DNA of 31,378 bases from contig DATIHK010000074.1 in NCBI GenBank assembly GCA_035480775.1, positions 1-31,378 on the forward strand, read 5' to 3'. The stretch is from DATIHK01 sp035480775. GTDB taxonomy: Bacteria > Patescibacteriota > WWE3 > UBA101185 > UBA10185. A program made the position numbers and the translations under genes. Every line of letters starts with the position of its first letter. Position 1 is the stretch's first letter. Under the pieces are notes generated by a model, which was not told the origin of the DNA, ran no database searches, and saw only the letters and a list, made by a program, of their open reading frames with translations. This document shows, one piece after another, positions 25,501 to 31,378 of this stretch.

Positions 25501-26368
25501 TAAAGTGATCAAAAAAATAACCACTAGCCAATGCCGAAAAAACGTTTAAACCATTAGAAGTCTCTGAAAATTTCGGAAGTAAATTCATAGCTAACGGAAT
25601 CATCCAAAATAAATTAGCAATGATAACAAACAAAAAAAGAAATAACGTTACTATAGAAATCTTAAGTTTTTTTCCGTTATTAGACGAAAATAACAAATAA
25701 AAAACGATATAAATAAGCATCAATAAATACGGGATCGTAAACAATGGCAAATTCGCCCCCAGAGAAGATGACAAAATTGAAACTACAACTATGTAAAATA
25801 AATAAATCAATTTTTGAGTATTAACCAATTTGTAGAATAAGTAAAAAAATACAGGTAATACTACAAATAGTAGATCAAGTCTTTCATTCACAGGCCCAAG
25901 TGTTCTAAAAAGATTAAATGTATAAAGTAGCGCTGGTGGTAAAAATAAATATTTATTAGCATGTGGAAAAAGCTTTCTTAAGCACAAATAAAAAAACAAT
26001 GATGCTAAAAATGTAGACAAAAAGATAAAAATAACCGAAGGGTGCACATATTCTTGAAATATCGATAAAATAACCCATATATAAGAAAATAAATAGATAT
26101 TTGACTGGTGAAACGACATAAAACCAAAATTTATTTTAGGTTCCCACATCGAAAAGAAATTATAATAATGATTGTTAATATATATCGAAGATTCTCCACC
26201 TTCTACGATTCCATGAGACAAAATATAACTTTTAATAGTTAGTAAAGATAAGATAAAAAATAGTCCGATGATAAGTAAATCTGTGGATAGAAATGATTTG
26301 AGAATTTTTTTTACAGCAATGGCCATAAGATATATTAGCACACTACTTAAAGTCCGGAATGCCGCCAT
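22586..26368 (-). CDS. Giant GT-C membrane protein with very long extracytoplasmic domain (AftD-like)
   Basis: A 1260-residue protein. The first 425 residues hold about 12 helices with motifs shared with the 1001-residue paralogue: SSLGANLPLF (200-209), ANLFWMIPL (251-259), FIGAWSWRSY (291-300), AGEKGPFG (359-366) and YREPFAKFTP (382-391). The acidic residue after helix 1 is probably E59 (VEGGESSIY). About 780 residues of extracytoplasmic, likely beta-rich domain follow, with a FNGWYLTP motif near the end, then a final helix and a KKKK tail. The family resembles AftD/YfhO-like GT-C proteins acting on polyprenyl-phosphate sugars. The first ATG overlaps the GT2 gene by 26 bases. Met16 (at 26323, MAIAVKKILK) gives a better positively charged N-terminus just before helix 1 and may be the true start. 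Confidence 0.75.
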   Translation of the reverse strand: MAAFRTLSSVLIYLMAIAVKKILKSFLSTDLLIIGLFFILSLLTIKSYILSHGIVEGGESSIYINNHYYNFFSMWEPKINFGFMSFHQSNIYLFSYIWVILSIFQEYVHPSVIFIFLSTFLASLFFYLCLRKLFPHANKYLFLPPALLYTFNLFRTLGPVNERLDLLFVVLPVFFYLFYKLVNTQKLIYLFYIVVVSILSSSLGANLPLFTIPYLLMLIYIVFYLLFSSNNGKKLKISIVTLFLFLFVIIANLFWMIPLAMNLLPKFSETSNGLNVFSALASGYFFDHFRFIGAWSWRSYHNGNPYYPFYISFDYGFFLISTLFIAFLSFSDLFFSQRKLNHLIVFFNVLGVISFILLAGEKGPFGLIYNALYFVLPLFRIYREPFAKFTPLFIFAMSFNLYFALETILPKIMKYSSKLSIKSLCLILSLVVILNAYPLLTGEAMPARRWNGAQWGNLVKIPSFWTEMISYLQSQKNISNVLVFPYTGTSSSHNWEYGLSVAGNALDFLYGGQILRGWSGDISPGGISIASMFDSTSSTPSFNLKRLLQIFRVSYVLQENDVDWRYSSRTLPPSLSNKIINEYGLSPVKNFGEYTTGTLSKILNEDRNDEKYNELYAELLNRPALTLYKDTQSNILPLIYPTTNNVYLYGDYTDFKDVISLPNYNPVAAELYLEGSVIDTPASKNYNNLTKFNEYIAVPQDFQKSFKPNSLVWNKGWAWPEPQVDPSSLKYKLIEAKETVELLYSKRAFDTNTDLLIWLLAKRASELEKFQLPQSQQDYVLRDYLSKLKDVINVFETYTLRGDDLQYWDFLKKFIVYNNRDNDVIYSAYGSSSVTKEIISVNKDFLYWLEARVALFCTSVCFKTQVPIDSVYNVYVDKSTLSKYASLNIVLRDLSGTKLNSLVTTTESSTLGDNYWINVGQLPLKKETKYLLDVGTDQNTDVLSYTEWKQYNPSASDKEFLSSQTAGYIGQDSLLNTIISGIRFGRNLNFVDSTLEYKDITKWNYASSYLLSFDYNVSRGSLIVAVVEDIALNNSDKLFPPKSQLKNVLFSQNFSPDSRIAAIKECGEENNNCLHHFQIVVTPSFFASHGYVFLQGLHQINGFSNFNVENLKVEEIPTPKVILEHKVSEPDKHYPNITYAKIDNNKYNIHVENASDPYTLVFSQTFNQFWKLYDKSSSKTSLMDLFKGASLDKVHYPVRSYFNGWYLTPIDFNNKTSYDLTLEFIPQQVLSLSLVINIVILLISIIIILFLFLYGVKKKK

Positions 26369-27338
26369 TTTTGCGAAAAGCTTCGAGTTTTGAGTAATTA
26401 AAATGCATTCTGAAAAGCAGCTGTAGATCGCTTACAACTCTAAGCTGTTGTACTTTTTTTCTTAGACTTATAGTGCTTTTGATATTTTGTATGTTCCAAA
26501 TATAAGCGTCTGTATAGCATTTAACTACTCTATGTTTACCTAGGCATAAAAGTAATAAGATTTCGACAGCGTGTATTGCCAATAGCGCTGGCAATAGTAT
26601 AAAAACCGTGAGCATTGAGTAATTTTTAAGTAAATTTCTAAGTACATTCTTTTCATTCAAATAACGCCTAAAATAACTCGACGAGTACTTTTCATTATTG
26701 GCTGCATTACCACCTAATACAAATCCACCACTGTAATGATAAATTACACTCTCGGAACAAATTTTTATTTTAAACCCCATCAGCTGTGCACGCCAACTTA
26801 GATCTACATCTTCTTGAAAAATAAAAAGCTCGTCATCAAACTGTCCTATTTTGAAAAAATCAGATTTTTTTATAAATATTGCAGCGCCATCTACATAAAA
26901 CAATTTTGTTTTTGAAATATCAGCATACCCAAACGGGTAACCAAATATATCCATACCGTTTCCACGAAGTGGGTGTTCAAATCCCTTTTTGCCAACATCC
27001 TGCTGCGGACCTAAAATTGTATTTTCTTCGTAGCAAGAAACTAGTTTTTCTATAGAGTCGTCGTGCAACTCTGTATCATTATTTAAAAATAACAAAAAAT
27101 CACCATCGGCTTGGCCGGCAGCAATATTATTGGCTGTTGCATAGCCATAATTCTTAGGATTCTTTATAAACTTGATTTCAGGAATTTTCTCGCAATATTC
27201 TTGACTCTGATCTGTTGAGTTATTGTCGGCAACAATAATTTGAATGTCAGAATATGTTTGATTTTGAATTGTAGGAATGCACTTTTCCAAAAAATCTTTA
27301 CCATTATAATTTAAAACGATAATACTAACTTTAGGCAT
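26343..27338 (-). CDS. GT2 family glycosyltransferase (rhamnosyltransferase-like)
   Basis: A 331-residue GT-A fold protein. It has VSIIVLNYNGKDFLEKC (4-20), VADNNSTDQS (36-45), NYGYATANNIA (63-73), the metal-site equivalent LFLNNDTEL (83-91) and FQEDVDLSWR (174-183) with the catalytic-base Glu-Asp. A hydrophobic segment at about 245-268 anchors the C-terminus in the membrane, as in WbbL-like rhamnosyltransferases. It is an inverting cytoplasmic enzyme that probably adds a deoxysugar or hexose to the lipid-linked unit. The ATG overlaps the upstream TAA by one base (TAATG). Donor sugar is unknown; no dTDP-rhamnose genes are in the window. Confidence 0.92.
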   Translation of the reverse strand: MPKVSIIVLNYNGKDFLEKCIPTIQNQTYSDIQIIVADNNSTDQSQEYCEKIPEIKFIKNPKNYGYATANNIAAGQADGDFLLFLNNDTELHDDSIEKLVSCYEENTILGPQQDVGKKGFEHPLRGNGMDIFGYPFGYADISKTKLFYVDGAAIFIKKSDFFKIGQFDDELFIFQEDVDLSWRAQLMGFKIKICSESVIYHYSGGFVLGGNAANNEKYSSSYFRRYLNEKNVLRNLLKNYSMLTVFILLPALLAIHAVEILLLLCLGKHRVVKCYTDAYIWNIQNIKSTISLRKKVQQLRVVSDLQLLFRMHFNYSKLEAFRKNGGIPDFK

Positions 27339-28675
27339 TAAATTTTTATTTTAAACAATTTATAAATTAATTTGTCGTTGTAAAATTTACTCAACACTAA
27401 TTTATCTACTTTTAAAAATCCAAGGAATTTTAATATATATCTACCCCATAAACGTTTATTATAGTAATTTTTATAACCACCACGTTTGACAGAATTAAAT
27501 TCAATCTCGATCATGTTTCCAAACTTTAAAATATGTGTTCTAGCAATAGCCTCAGGATTAAACCGGGTTAAAAACCCGCTATCTCTTAATCTTAATGCTA
27601 AATCTAAATCTTCTGGTTTTCTATCAACCCATAAATAGGTCTCATTCCAAAGAATCTTTTCAACAATGCTTTTTTTAAATATGTGAAGTTGTCCGCCTAA
27701 AAATACTTTGTTGTCATGGTCTTTATAATCTAAAAGTGAAACAAAGTTGTAGCCCACGTTATATATAGGATAAAAAGTTCCTCTACCACTATCTAAAACA
27801 ACCCAGTCGCCTACTCTTTTATCTTCAAAAAGCTGTTTACAACCCAAATGTTCAAAGCAGTTTCCCCAACTTTGCATTCCTTTATACCAGTCTTTATCTA
27901 AAAACAACCTATCGTGAAGCATACAGATATTTTCATATTTAGCTTGCTTAACTATTAGATTTTTCTTTTTGGTAATCCATGCTTCGTAGTACCTTTGTTC
28001 AAACGGAATATAATGAATATCATTTTCATCTCGTACATAATATTGCCCACATACTAATATCTCGTAATTAGGAATCTTTTGGCTACGTATAGACTCAATT
28101 AGAGTATTCATCCATTCATCTCGTTTGCCGTTTGTAATAATTCCAAAAGTCCATTTATCCATTGAATCATTTGGAATAGTAGAACTCTTAGTTTTTTTGC
28201 AGACAAATCTTACATATCCATCTTCGGATACGGGAACAATGGTAGTTTTAAAGGGTTTTGGTAACAGAGTCTTTAGATCTAAATCTTTTAGATAGTAATT
28301 TTCTCTATCGGTTATGTAATTAGATATATCTTCAATGCTTTTATTTTCTGTTTCAGCTTTTTCTATAGATCCGTGATATACGATTTCATAGTAATCTTTC
28401 CATAACCACCACATATACTCTTCTAATTTATGAAAATCGCAAAGCAGATTTGGTCTGTAGTCAATTACCAGATATCCGCCAACAGACAACATATTGAACC
28501 ATTCTTTAAGCAAAATATTAGTAAATTTAGTTAGATTCACATTATCAAAGGAGTAAATTAAATCCAGCAAATCTTGGTCGTATATCTTAGTAGGATGATA
28601 AAGTTGGTTAATATCAGCACCAAAATGCTCTGTCGAGGTAAGTCTTTTTTCTGTAGAAACGTCTAGTGCTTTCAT
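27338..28675 (-). CDS. Decayed methyltransferase domain fused to GT-A glycosyltransferase
   Basis: A 445-residue protein with two parts. Residues 1-160 follow the second half of a class I SAM methyltransferase: MKALDVSTEKR where relatives have a Gly-rich SAM loop, then DQDLLDLIYSFDNV (33-46) as strand 4, and LSVGGYLVIDYRPN (63-76) as the strand before the KPGG turn. The Gly-x-Gly-x-Gly SAM loop is absent, so SAM binding is unlikely. Residues 174-400 look like a GT-A domain: WTFGIITNGKRDEW (175-188), EILVCG (205-210), NICMLHDRLFLDKDW (249-263) in place of DxD, GGQLHIFKK (327-335) and RKPEDLDLALRLRDSGF (352-368) with a Glu-Asp pair. It lies 3 bases after a real methyltransferase. Glycosyltransferase activity is likely and methyl transfer unlikely. 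Confidence 0.68.
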   Translation of the reverse strand: MKALDVSTEKRLTSTEHFGADINQLYHPTKIYDQDLLDLIYSFDNVNLTKFTNILLKEWFNMLSVGGYLVIDYRPNLLCDFHKLEEYMWWLWKDYYEIVYHGSIEKAETENKSIEDISNYITDRENYYLKDLDLKTLLPKPFKTTIVPVSEDGYVRFVCKKTKSSTIPNDSMDKWTFGIITNGKRDEWMNTLIESIRSQKIPNYEILVCGQYYVRDENDIHYIPFEQRYYEAWITKKKNLIVKQAKYENICMLHDRLFLDKDWYKGMQSWGNCFEHLGCKQLFEDKRVGDWVVLDSGRGTFYPIYNVGYNFVSLLDYKDHDNKVFLGGQLHIFKKSIVEKILWNETYLWVDRKPEDLDLALRLRDSGFLTRFNPEAIARTHILKFGNMIEIEFNSVKRGGYKNYYNKRLWGRYILKFLGFLKVDKLVLSKFYNDKLIYKLFKIKI

Positions 28676-28678
28676 AGG

Positions 28679-29572
28679 TTATTTATAGCATATTATATCT
28701 ATTAGGTGTGTCTTTTTTAGGAGTTTAGATACTATATTTACTGGAATTCCACACACATTTACGATAGTCGATACAAAAAGATTATTAGGAAAATGAAATT
28801 TTATAATCAAAAGCTTATATACATTAGATACAAGCCCATATTTATGAAGTGGGTATATTATTTTGACATTATTAAAACCAGTAAGTATTAAATGTATAGA
28901 TTTCTCAGAAAAAAAATGAATATGATCGGGTAAACTCAATTGATCAAAATTATCTTTTAGGATGTCGTAAGATATTGATCTAATATTAGGAATTCCTAAA
29001 ACAATTTTTCCGCCTGGTTTTAAAACTCGCTGACATTGTTGAATAACATAAACTGGATTAGAAACATGTTCTAATACTTGATTAATACGAATTAAATCAA
29101 CTTGAGAATCTGGTATTAAAATTAAATCTTTATAAGTTTCGTGGCCATTTTTTCTAGAAGCTTCTACAACCCAATCTAATATTTCTACGTTGTAAGTTTT
29201 ATTTCCTAATTTTTTGTAAAAATTTAATGCAAAACCGTCACCGCCTCCAACATCTAAAACTGTTCCATTTTTCAGATATGGCATATTTTGATATCTAGAA
29301 AAGTTTTGCAAAATATTCCAAACAAAGTTTATAGGAAAAATATTTTGGTGAGCAAAAAACCAGTCAAAAAGTGTGGAGAGTTTGTCTCCAGCTGCATTAT
29401 AGGCGTAGTAGGTATCGTCATATATATTTTTATCTAGATGATTTGTTCGAAAAATATGCGAGCAATTGGTGCATTCATATAAATCATAAGTGTCTGTATC
29501 TGATTGAACATTAATATTCCCTTTAATATGGGTAAAAAATTTTACGGGTGATTGGCATACCGGACATGTCAT
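28679..29572 (-). CDS. Class I SAM methyltransferase with N-terminal zinc ribbon
   Basis: A 297-residue protein. C3-x2-C6 and C34-x2-C37 (MTCPVC and YECTNC) form a zinc ribbon seen in many sugar C-methyltransferase-like and hypothetical methyltransferases. The SAM domain has TVLDVGGGDGFALNFY (104-119), DLIRINQVLEHVSNP (159-173) and VLKPGGKIVLGIPNI (183-197). It probably methylates a sugar nucleotide or glycan, in the cytoplasm. The C-terminal ~90 residues are hydrophobic and basic and may contact the membrane. The start overlaps the 2H-like gene stop (ATGA), and the next gene begins 3 bases after its stop. Substrate is not readable. Confidence 0.85.
   Translation of the reverse strand: MTCPVCQSPVKFFTHIKGNINVQSDTDTYDLYECTNCSHIFRTNHLDKNIYDDTYYAYNAAGDKLSTLFDWFFAHQNIFPINFVWNILQNFSRYQNMPYLKNGTVLDVGGGDGFALNFYKKLGNKTYNVEILDWVVEASRKNGHETYKDLILIPDSQVDLIRINQVLEHVSNPVYVIQQCQRVLKPGGKIVLGIPNIRSISYDILKDNFDQLSLPDHIHFFSEKSIHLILTGFNNVKIIYPLHKYGLVSNVYKLLIIKFHFPNNLFVSTIVNVCGIPVNIVSKLLKKTHLIDIICYK
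28692..28697 (-). promoter_or_regulatory. Possible internal -10 (TATAAT) before the methyltransferase-GT fusion
   Basis: A perfect TATAAT on the minus strand lies inside the last codons of the methyltransferase gene, 16 bases before the ATG at 28675. A TATAAA at 28682-28687 ends 6 bases before it. The local sequence is AT-rich, so chance is a real possibility. Confidence 0.25.
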
Positions 29573-30264
29573 AGACTAATAGTATATGGCATATTGATCT
29601 CATTGGGCAGAACTTTCCAAGTGCCAAAGCCGAATATAAATTTGCTTACCTGCAATTTGCCTAATTCAATTTCTTTATATTTATTTGCAAAAGCTAAGAT
29701 TTTATCTGCAGATTCATCGCAACATAAGCGCAGCAAATTTGAATGAACTGCAACAGTATAGTAAGGCTCACTAAACGGTAAACCGCTTTTTTTGATTAAA
29801 TTTCGTAAATTATCTCTATAAATGTTTATATCAATCGAAGGATACCCAGCTATTACGAGACCCGTTGGAACTGCAATAACATGTTTAAACACAACTTCAA
29901 AAGGCTCTAAATCTTTAAAACTATCGCTAATAATTGGTTTATATTGATCCAGGTTAATTTTAGATATTCCAGCTTCTTCAGATAAAACTCCAAATATTTG
30001 CATAAATGTAAAGTGAATAGACGCCTCAAGTGGACCTTTAGGTTTTTGAGTATAAACAATTTGAGACGGAAATGCTGTTTTAACCTCATTTGTTAACTTG
30101 GTTAAATTTTCGTCTTCAAACGATTCATACAAAGCTAAAATAGCTAACCCTACGCGTTTGTCAGGTGCTGTATTTTTGAGAGTTTCATCATATTTGACTC
30201 CTTTCTCGCGAATTATTTGTCTATTTCTATCGCTCATTTCGTAGTAAATTTCTGGATAAGTCAT
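29569..30264 (-). CDS. 2H phosphoesterase-like protein (LigT/2'-5' RNA ligase fold)
   Basis: A 231-residue protein. Residues 80-92 (EASIHFTFMQIFG) contain the first H-x-T motif (H84, T86). Residues 168-180 (YYTVAVHSNLLRL) sit where the second H-x-T should be but read H174-S-N. Between them, AVPTGLVIAGYPS and the DNLRNLIKKSGLPF helix match the middle of the 2H fold, and a final beta strand pair (LQVSKFIFGFGTWKVLP) fits. Members cleave or join 2',3'-cyclic or 2'-5' phosphoester bonds. With one histidine motif altered, activity is uncertain. It is coupled by ATGA overlaps to the histidine phosphatase before it and the methyltransferase after it. The assignment rests on motif pattern only. Confidence 0.6.
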   Translation of the reverse strand: MTYPEIYYEMSDRNRQIIREKGVKYDETLKNTAPDKRVGLAILALYESFEDENLTKLTNEVKTAFPSQIVYTQKPKGPLEASIHFTFMQIFGVLSEEAGISKINLDQYKPIISDSFKDLEPFEVVFKHVIAVPTGLVIAGYPSIDINIYRDNLRNLIKKSGLPFSEPYYTVAVHSNLLRLCCDESADKILAFANKYKEIELGKLQVSKFIFGFGTWKVLPNEINMPYTISL

Positions 30265-30857
30265 AGAGTTTTAATCTCGGCCTTTATATTAGCACTTGTT
30301 TTATTCGAAGCGATAATTACAGCATTATTTGGAATCGATAATTCTCCAGCAGCGCTATCGCTTAAGGCGTTGAAATATTTTATCGCGCACCTCATTACGC
30401 CTAAGTGAGATAAGACTAAAATCGGATACGATGTCTTTTTAAGTTGCAGAAAAAACGGTTGTAACCTGGCATATAAATTTGCATAACTTTCGCCGTGGAT
30501 TTTATTAAATGACCCTGGATGTTTAAAATTAAATTTATCTTTTTCTCGTAGATGCCAAAGTTTAGAGCTTTGTAGATCTTTTTTGGATTTTCCTTCCCAA
30601 CTTCCATAACAGATTTCTTTAATTTCTTGTCTAACTTCATGATCGATACTTATTTTTTCTGAAAGTAAAACGTAACTTCTAAAAACTCTGGGTAACGGAC
30701 TTACTAATACTTTTTTGACATACAAAGGTTTTATAAACTCCGCCAAAGCAAATACTTCTGAAATGCCTTGCTGAGTCAGAGGAGAATCGGCATACCCTTG
30801 AAATTTTTCTTCTTTATTAAATATCGTTTGCCCGTGTCTAGCAAAGATTACTTGCAT
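30261..30857 (-). CDS. Histidine phosphatase family protein (phosphoglycerate mutase-like)
   Basis: A 198-residue protein with a full catalytic set: R7-H8-G9 (FARHGQTIFN) with the phospho-accepting His, SPLPRVFR with R57, EICYGSWEG with acid E82, and LSHLGVMR with H151. GESYANLYARL (122-132) is a typical family segment. Members include phosphatases of sugar phosphates, nucleotides and cobalamin precursors; the substrate here is not known. It could clean up sugar phosphates in the glycan pathway. It is the first gene of the long minus-strand run. A TATACT box 6 bases before the ATG predicts a leaderless mRNA. Its stop overlaps the next start by four bases. Confidence 0.92.
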   Translation of the reverse strand: MQVIFARHGQTIFNKEEKFQGYADSPLTQQGISEVFALAEFIKPLYVKKVLVSPLPRVFRSYVLLSEKISIDHEVRQEIKEICYGSWEGKSKKDLQSSKLWHLREKDKFNFKHPGSFNKIHGESYANLYARLQPFFLQLKKTSYPILVLSHLGVMRCAIKYFNALSDSAAGELSIPNNAVIIASNKTSANIKAEIKTL

Positions 30858-30863
30858 AAGCTT

Positions 30864-30869
30864 AGTATA
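30864..30869 (-). promoter_or_regulatory. Candidate promoter -10 (TATACT) of the long minus-strand operon
   Basis: TATACT on the minus strand ends 6 bases before the ATG at 30857. A TTGAGT -35-like hexamer (30886-30891) is 16 bases upstream, making this the best two-part promoter seen in the window. It overlaps the plus-strand -10 at 30866-30871. Confidence 0.5.
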
Positions 30870-30871
30870 AT
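30866..30871 (+). promoter_or_regulatory. Candidate promoter -10 (TATAAT) for the GDPD gene
   Basis: A perfect TATAAT ends 8 bases before the ATG at 30880, so the expected transcription start is at or within two bases of the start codon. No Shine-Dalgarno is present and the -35 is weak. Confidence 0.5.
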
Positions 30872-30879
30872 AAACTTAA

Positions 30880-31311
30880 ATGAATACTCAAATAATTACT
30901 CATCGTGGATTAGAACCATCTAGAAAAAGCTTTTTTAAAGAAAGTAGCTATAAAGCCTTTGAAAATCACCTAAAAAGAGGCTTTGGAATTGAATTTGATG
31001 TCAATTTTACTAAAGACAATAAACTGGTCGTGATTCATGATAAAAATCTAAAGAGAATAAGTAAAAACAAAGATGAAAGAAATATAACTGATGTGACTTT
31101 AAGAGAATTGAGAAAATATAATATAAGTACTTTTGAGGAAATATTAAGCCTTATAAAAAAATGCAATTCAGAATTAAATTTTTTGCATTTAAAAGGAGGC
31201 TTTCAAGAAAAAAAGTATTTAGAACTTTTGACCTCGAAATTAAATAAACATAAGCAGCTGCATTCAAAAATAATAATATTTGATGTTAAACCTCAAACAG
31301 CAAAAAACTAA
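30880..31311 (+). CDS. Glycerophosphodiester phosphodiesterase, N-terminal part, broken by frame change
   Basis: A 143-codon frame with the GDPD catalytic set: H8-R9 (ITHRG), E38 and D40 (GIEFDVNFTKD), and H53-D54 (VVIHDKNLKRI). The middle part (LNFLHLKG) corresponds to the segment after the first beta strands. Full enzymes have about 220-250 residues, so the stop at 31309-31311 is early. The minus-one frame continues without a stop to the window edge with family-like sequence, so the gene is either frameshifted, or read by -1 slippage at A AAA AAC just before the stop, or affected by a one-base sequencing error. GDPD hydrolyses glycerophosphodiesters to an alcohol and glycerol 3-phosphate. 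It is divergent from the glycan operon with a 22-base gap. Confidence 0.8.
   Translation: MNTQIITHRGLEPSRKSFFKESSYKAFENHLKRGFGIEFDVNFTKDNKLVVIHDKNLKRISKNKDERNITDVTLRELRKYNISTFEEILSLIKKCNSELNFLHLKGGFQEKKYLELLTSKLNKHKQLHSKIIIFDVKPQTAKN
31302..31308 (+). other. Slippery heptamer A AAA AAC in frame before stop
   Basis: Zero-frame codons are GCA AAA AAC TAA. The heptamer A AAA AAC is in the right phase for -1 tandem slippage, which would move the ribosome to CTA at 31308 and past the stop. No clear stimulatory hairpin is seen in the remaining 67 bases, and the site is also a homopolymer where sequencing errors are common. Confidence 0.4.
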
Positions 31312-31378
31312 AAGCACAAATTGAAACTCTACAACTCGCACCATCAGTTGCCCATAAAAAAGACATTAAAAGATTTAA
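31308..31378 (+). CDS. GDPD continuation in -1 frame (partial, right edge)
   Basis: From CTA at 31308 the -1 frame gives LKAQIETLQLAPSVAHKKDI and runs on to the edge with no stop. LAPSVAH followed by Lys-Asp-Ile is what is expected after FDVKPQTAKK in this phosphodiesterase family, so it is the lost continuation of the upstream frame rather than a new gene. One extra A in the A6 run would join the two frames. Confidence 0.6.

Noticed and set aside
1..31378. UGA-recoded genetic code (as in Gracilibacteria/Absconditabacteria)
   Set aside because: Frames of more than 1000 codons contain no in-frame TGA, and TGA is used as the stop in several ATGA overlaps.
1..31378. CRISPR arrays, tRNA or rRNA genes, insertion sequences
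   Set aside because: No regularly spaced repeats, cloverleaf-like sequences or transposase frames were seen; almost all of the window is coding.

Overview
The window is AT-rich and gene-dense, with no non-coding stretch longer than about 85 bases. It looks like a chromosomal piece of a bacterium of the Candidate Phyla Radiation (Patescibacteria). The reasons are a DUF4012 protein beside a sugar transferase, very tight gene packing with 1-26 base overlaps, few Shine-Dalgarno sites, and a large surface-glycan locus rich in GT-C membrane glycosyltransferases. A Microgenomates-like lineage is possible, but the sequence alone does not settle it. TGA is used as a stop and ORFs of more than 1000 codons have no in-frame TGA, so a UGA-recoded lineage is unlikely.

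Layout. Bases 1-524 (minus) hold the 5' part of recO. Bases 564-4249 (minus) hold a DUF4012 membrane protein, a polyprenyl-phosphate sugar-1-phosphate transferase and a GT4 glycosyltransferase. Bases 4332-5531 (plus) hold a Wzx-type flippase that converges on and overlaps the next block. Bases 5491-30857 form a run of 16 minus-strand genes. In transcription order these are a histidine phosphatase, a 2H-phosphoesterase-like protein, a zinc-ribbon methyltransferase, a decayed-methyltransferase/GT-A fusion, a GT2, a 1260-residue GT-C protein, a 103-residue four-helix membrane protein, a DUF2079 GT-C protein, a NodU-type carbamoyltransferase, a 1001-residue GT-C protein, a 106-residue four-helix membrane protein, a 529-residue GT-C-like protein, a 461-residue GT39-like protein, a TuaH-like glycosyltransferase, two GT4s, and an O-antigen ligase/polymerase fused to an ArnT-like GT39. 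From 30880 to the right edge (plus) lies a glycerophosphodiester phosphodiesterase reading frame interrupted at an A6 run.

How it fits together (inference). The sugar transferase would load the first sugar on undecaprenyl phosphate. The GT4, GT2 and TuaH-like enzymes would extend it inside the cell, and the flippase would move it across the membrane. The Wzy/WaaL-like domain would polymerise or ligate it. The six GT-C proteins would add sugars from polyprenyl-phosphate donors on the outer face, with carbamoyl and methyl groups as decorations.

The most unusual features are: a repeated arrangement of giant GT-C, ~105-residue four-helix protein and second GT-C, present twice on either side of the carbamoyltransferase; the Wzy-GT39 fusion; the decayed methyltransferase fused to a GT-A domain; -10 hexamers placed so close to start codons that leaderless mRNAs are expected; and a canonical A AAA AAC slippery heptamer directly before the stop codon that breaks the last gene.
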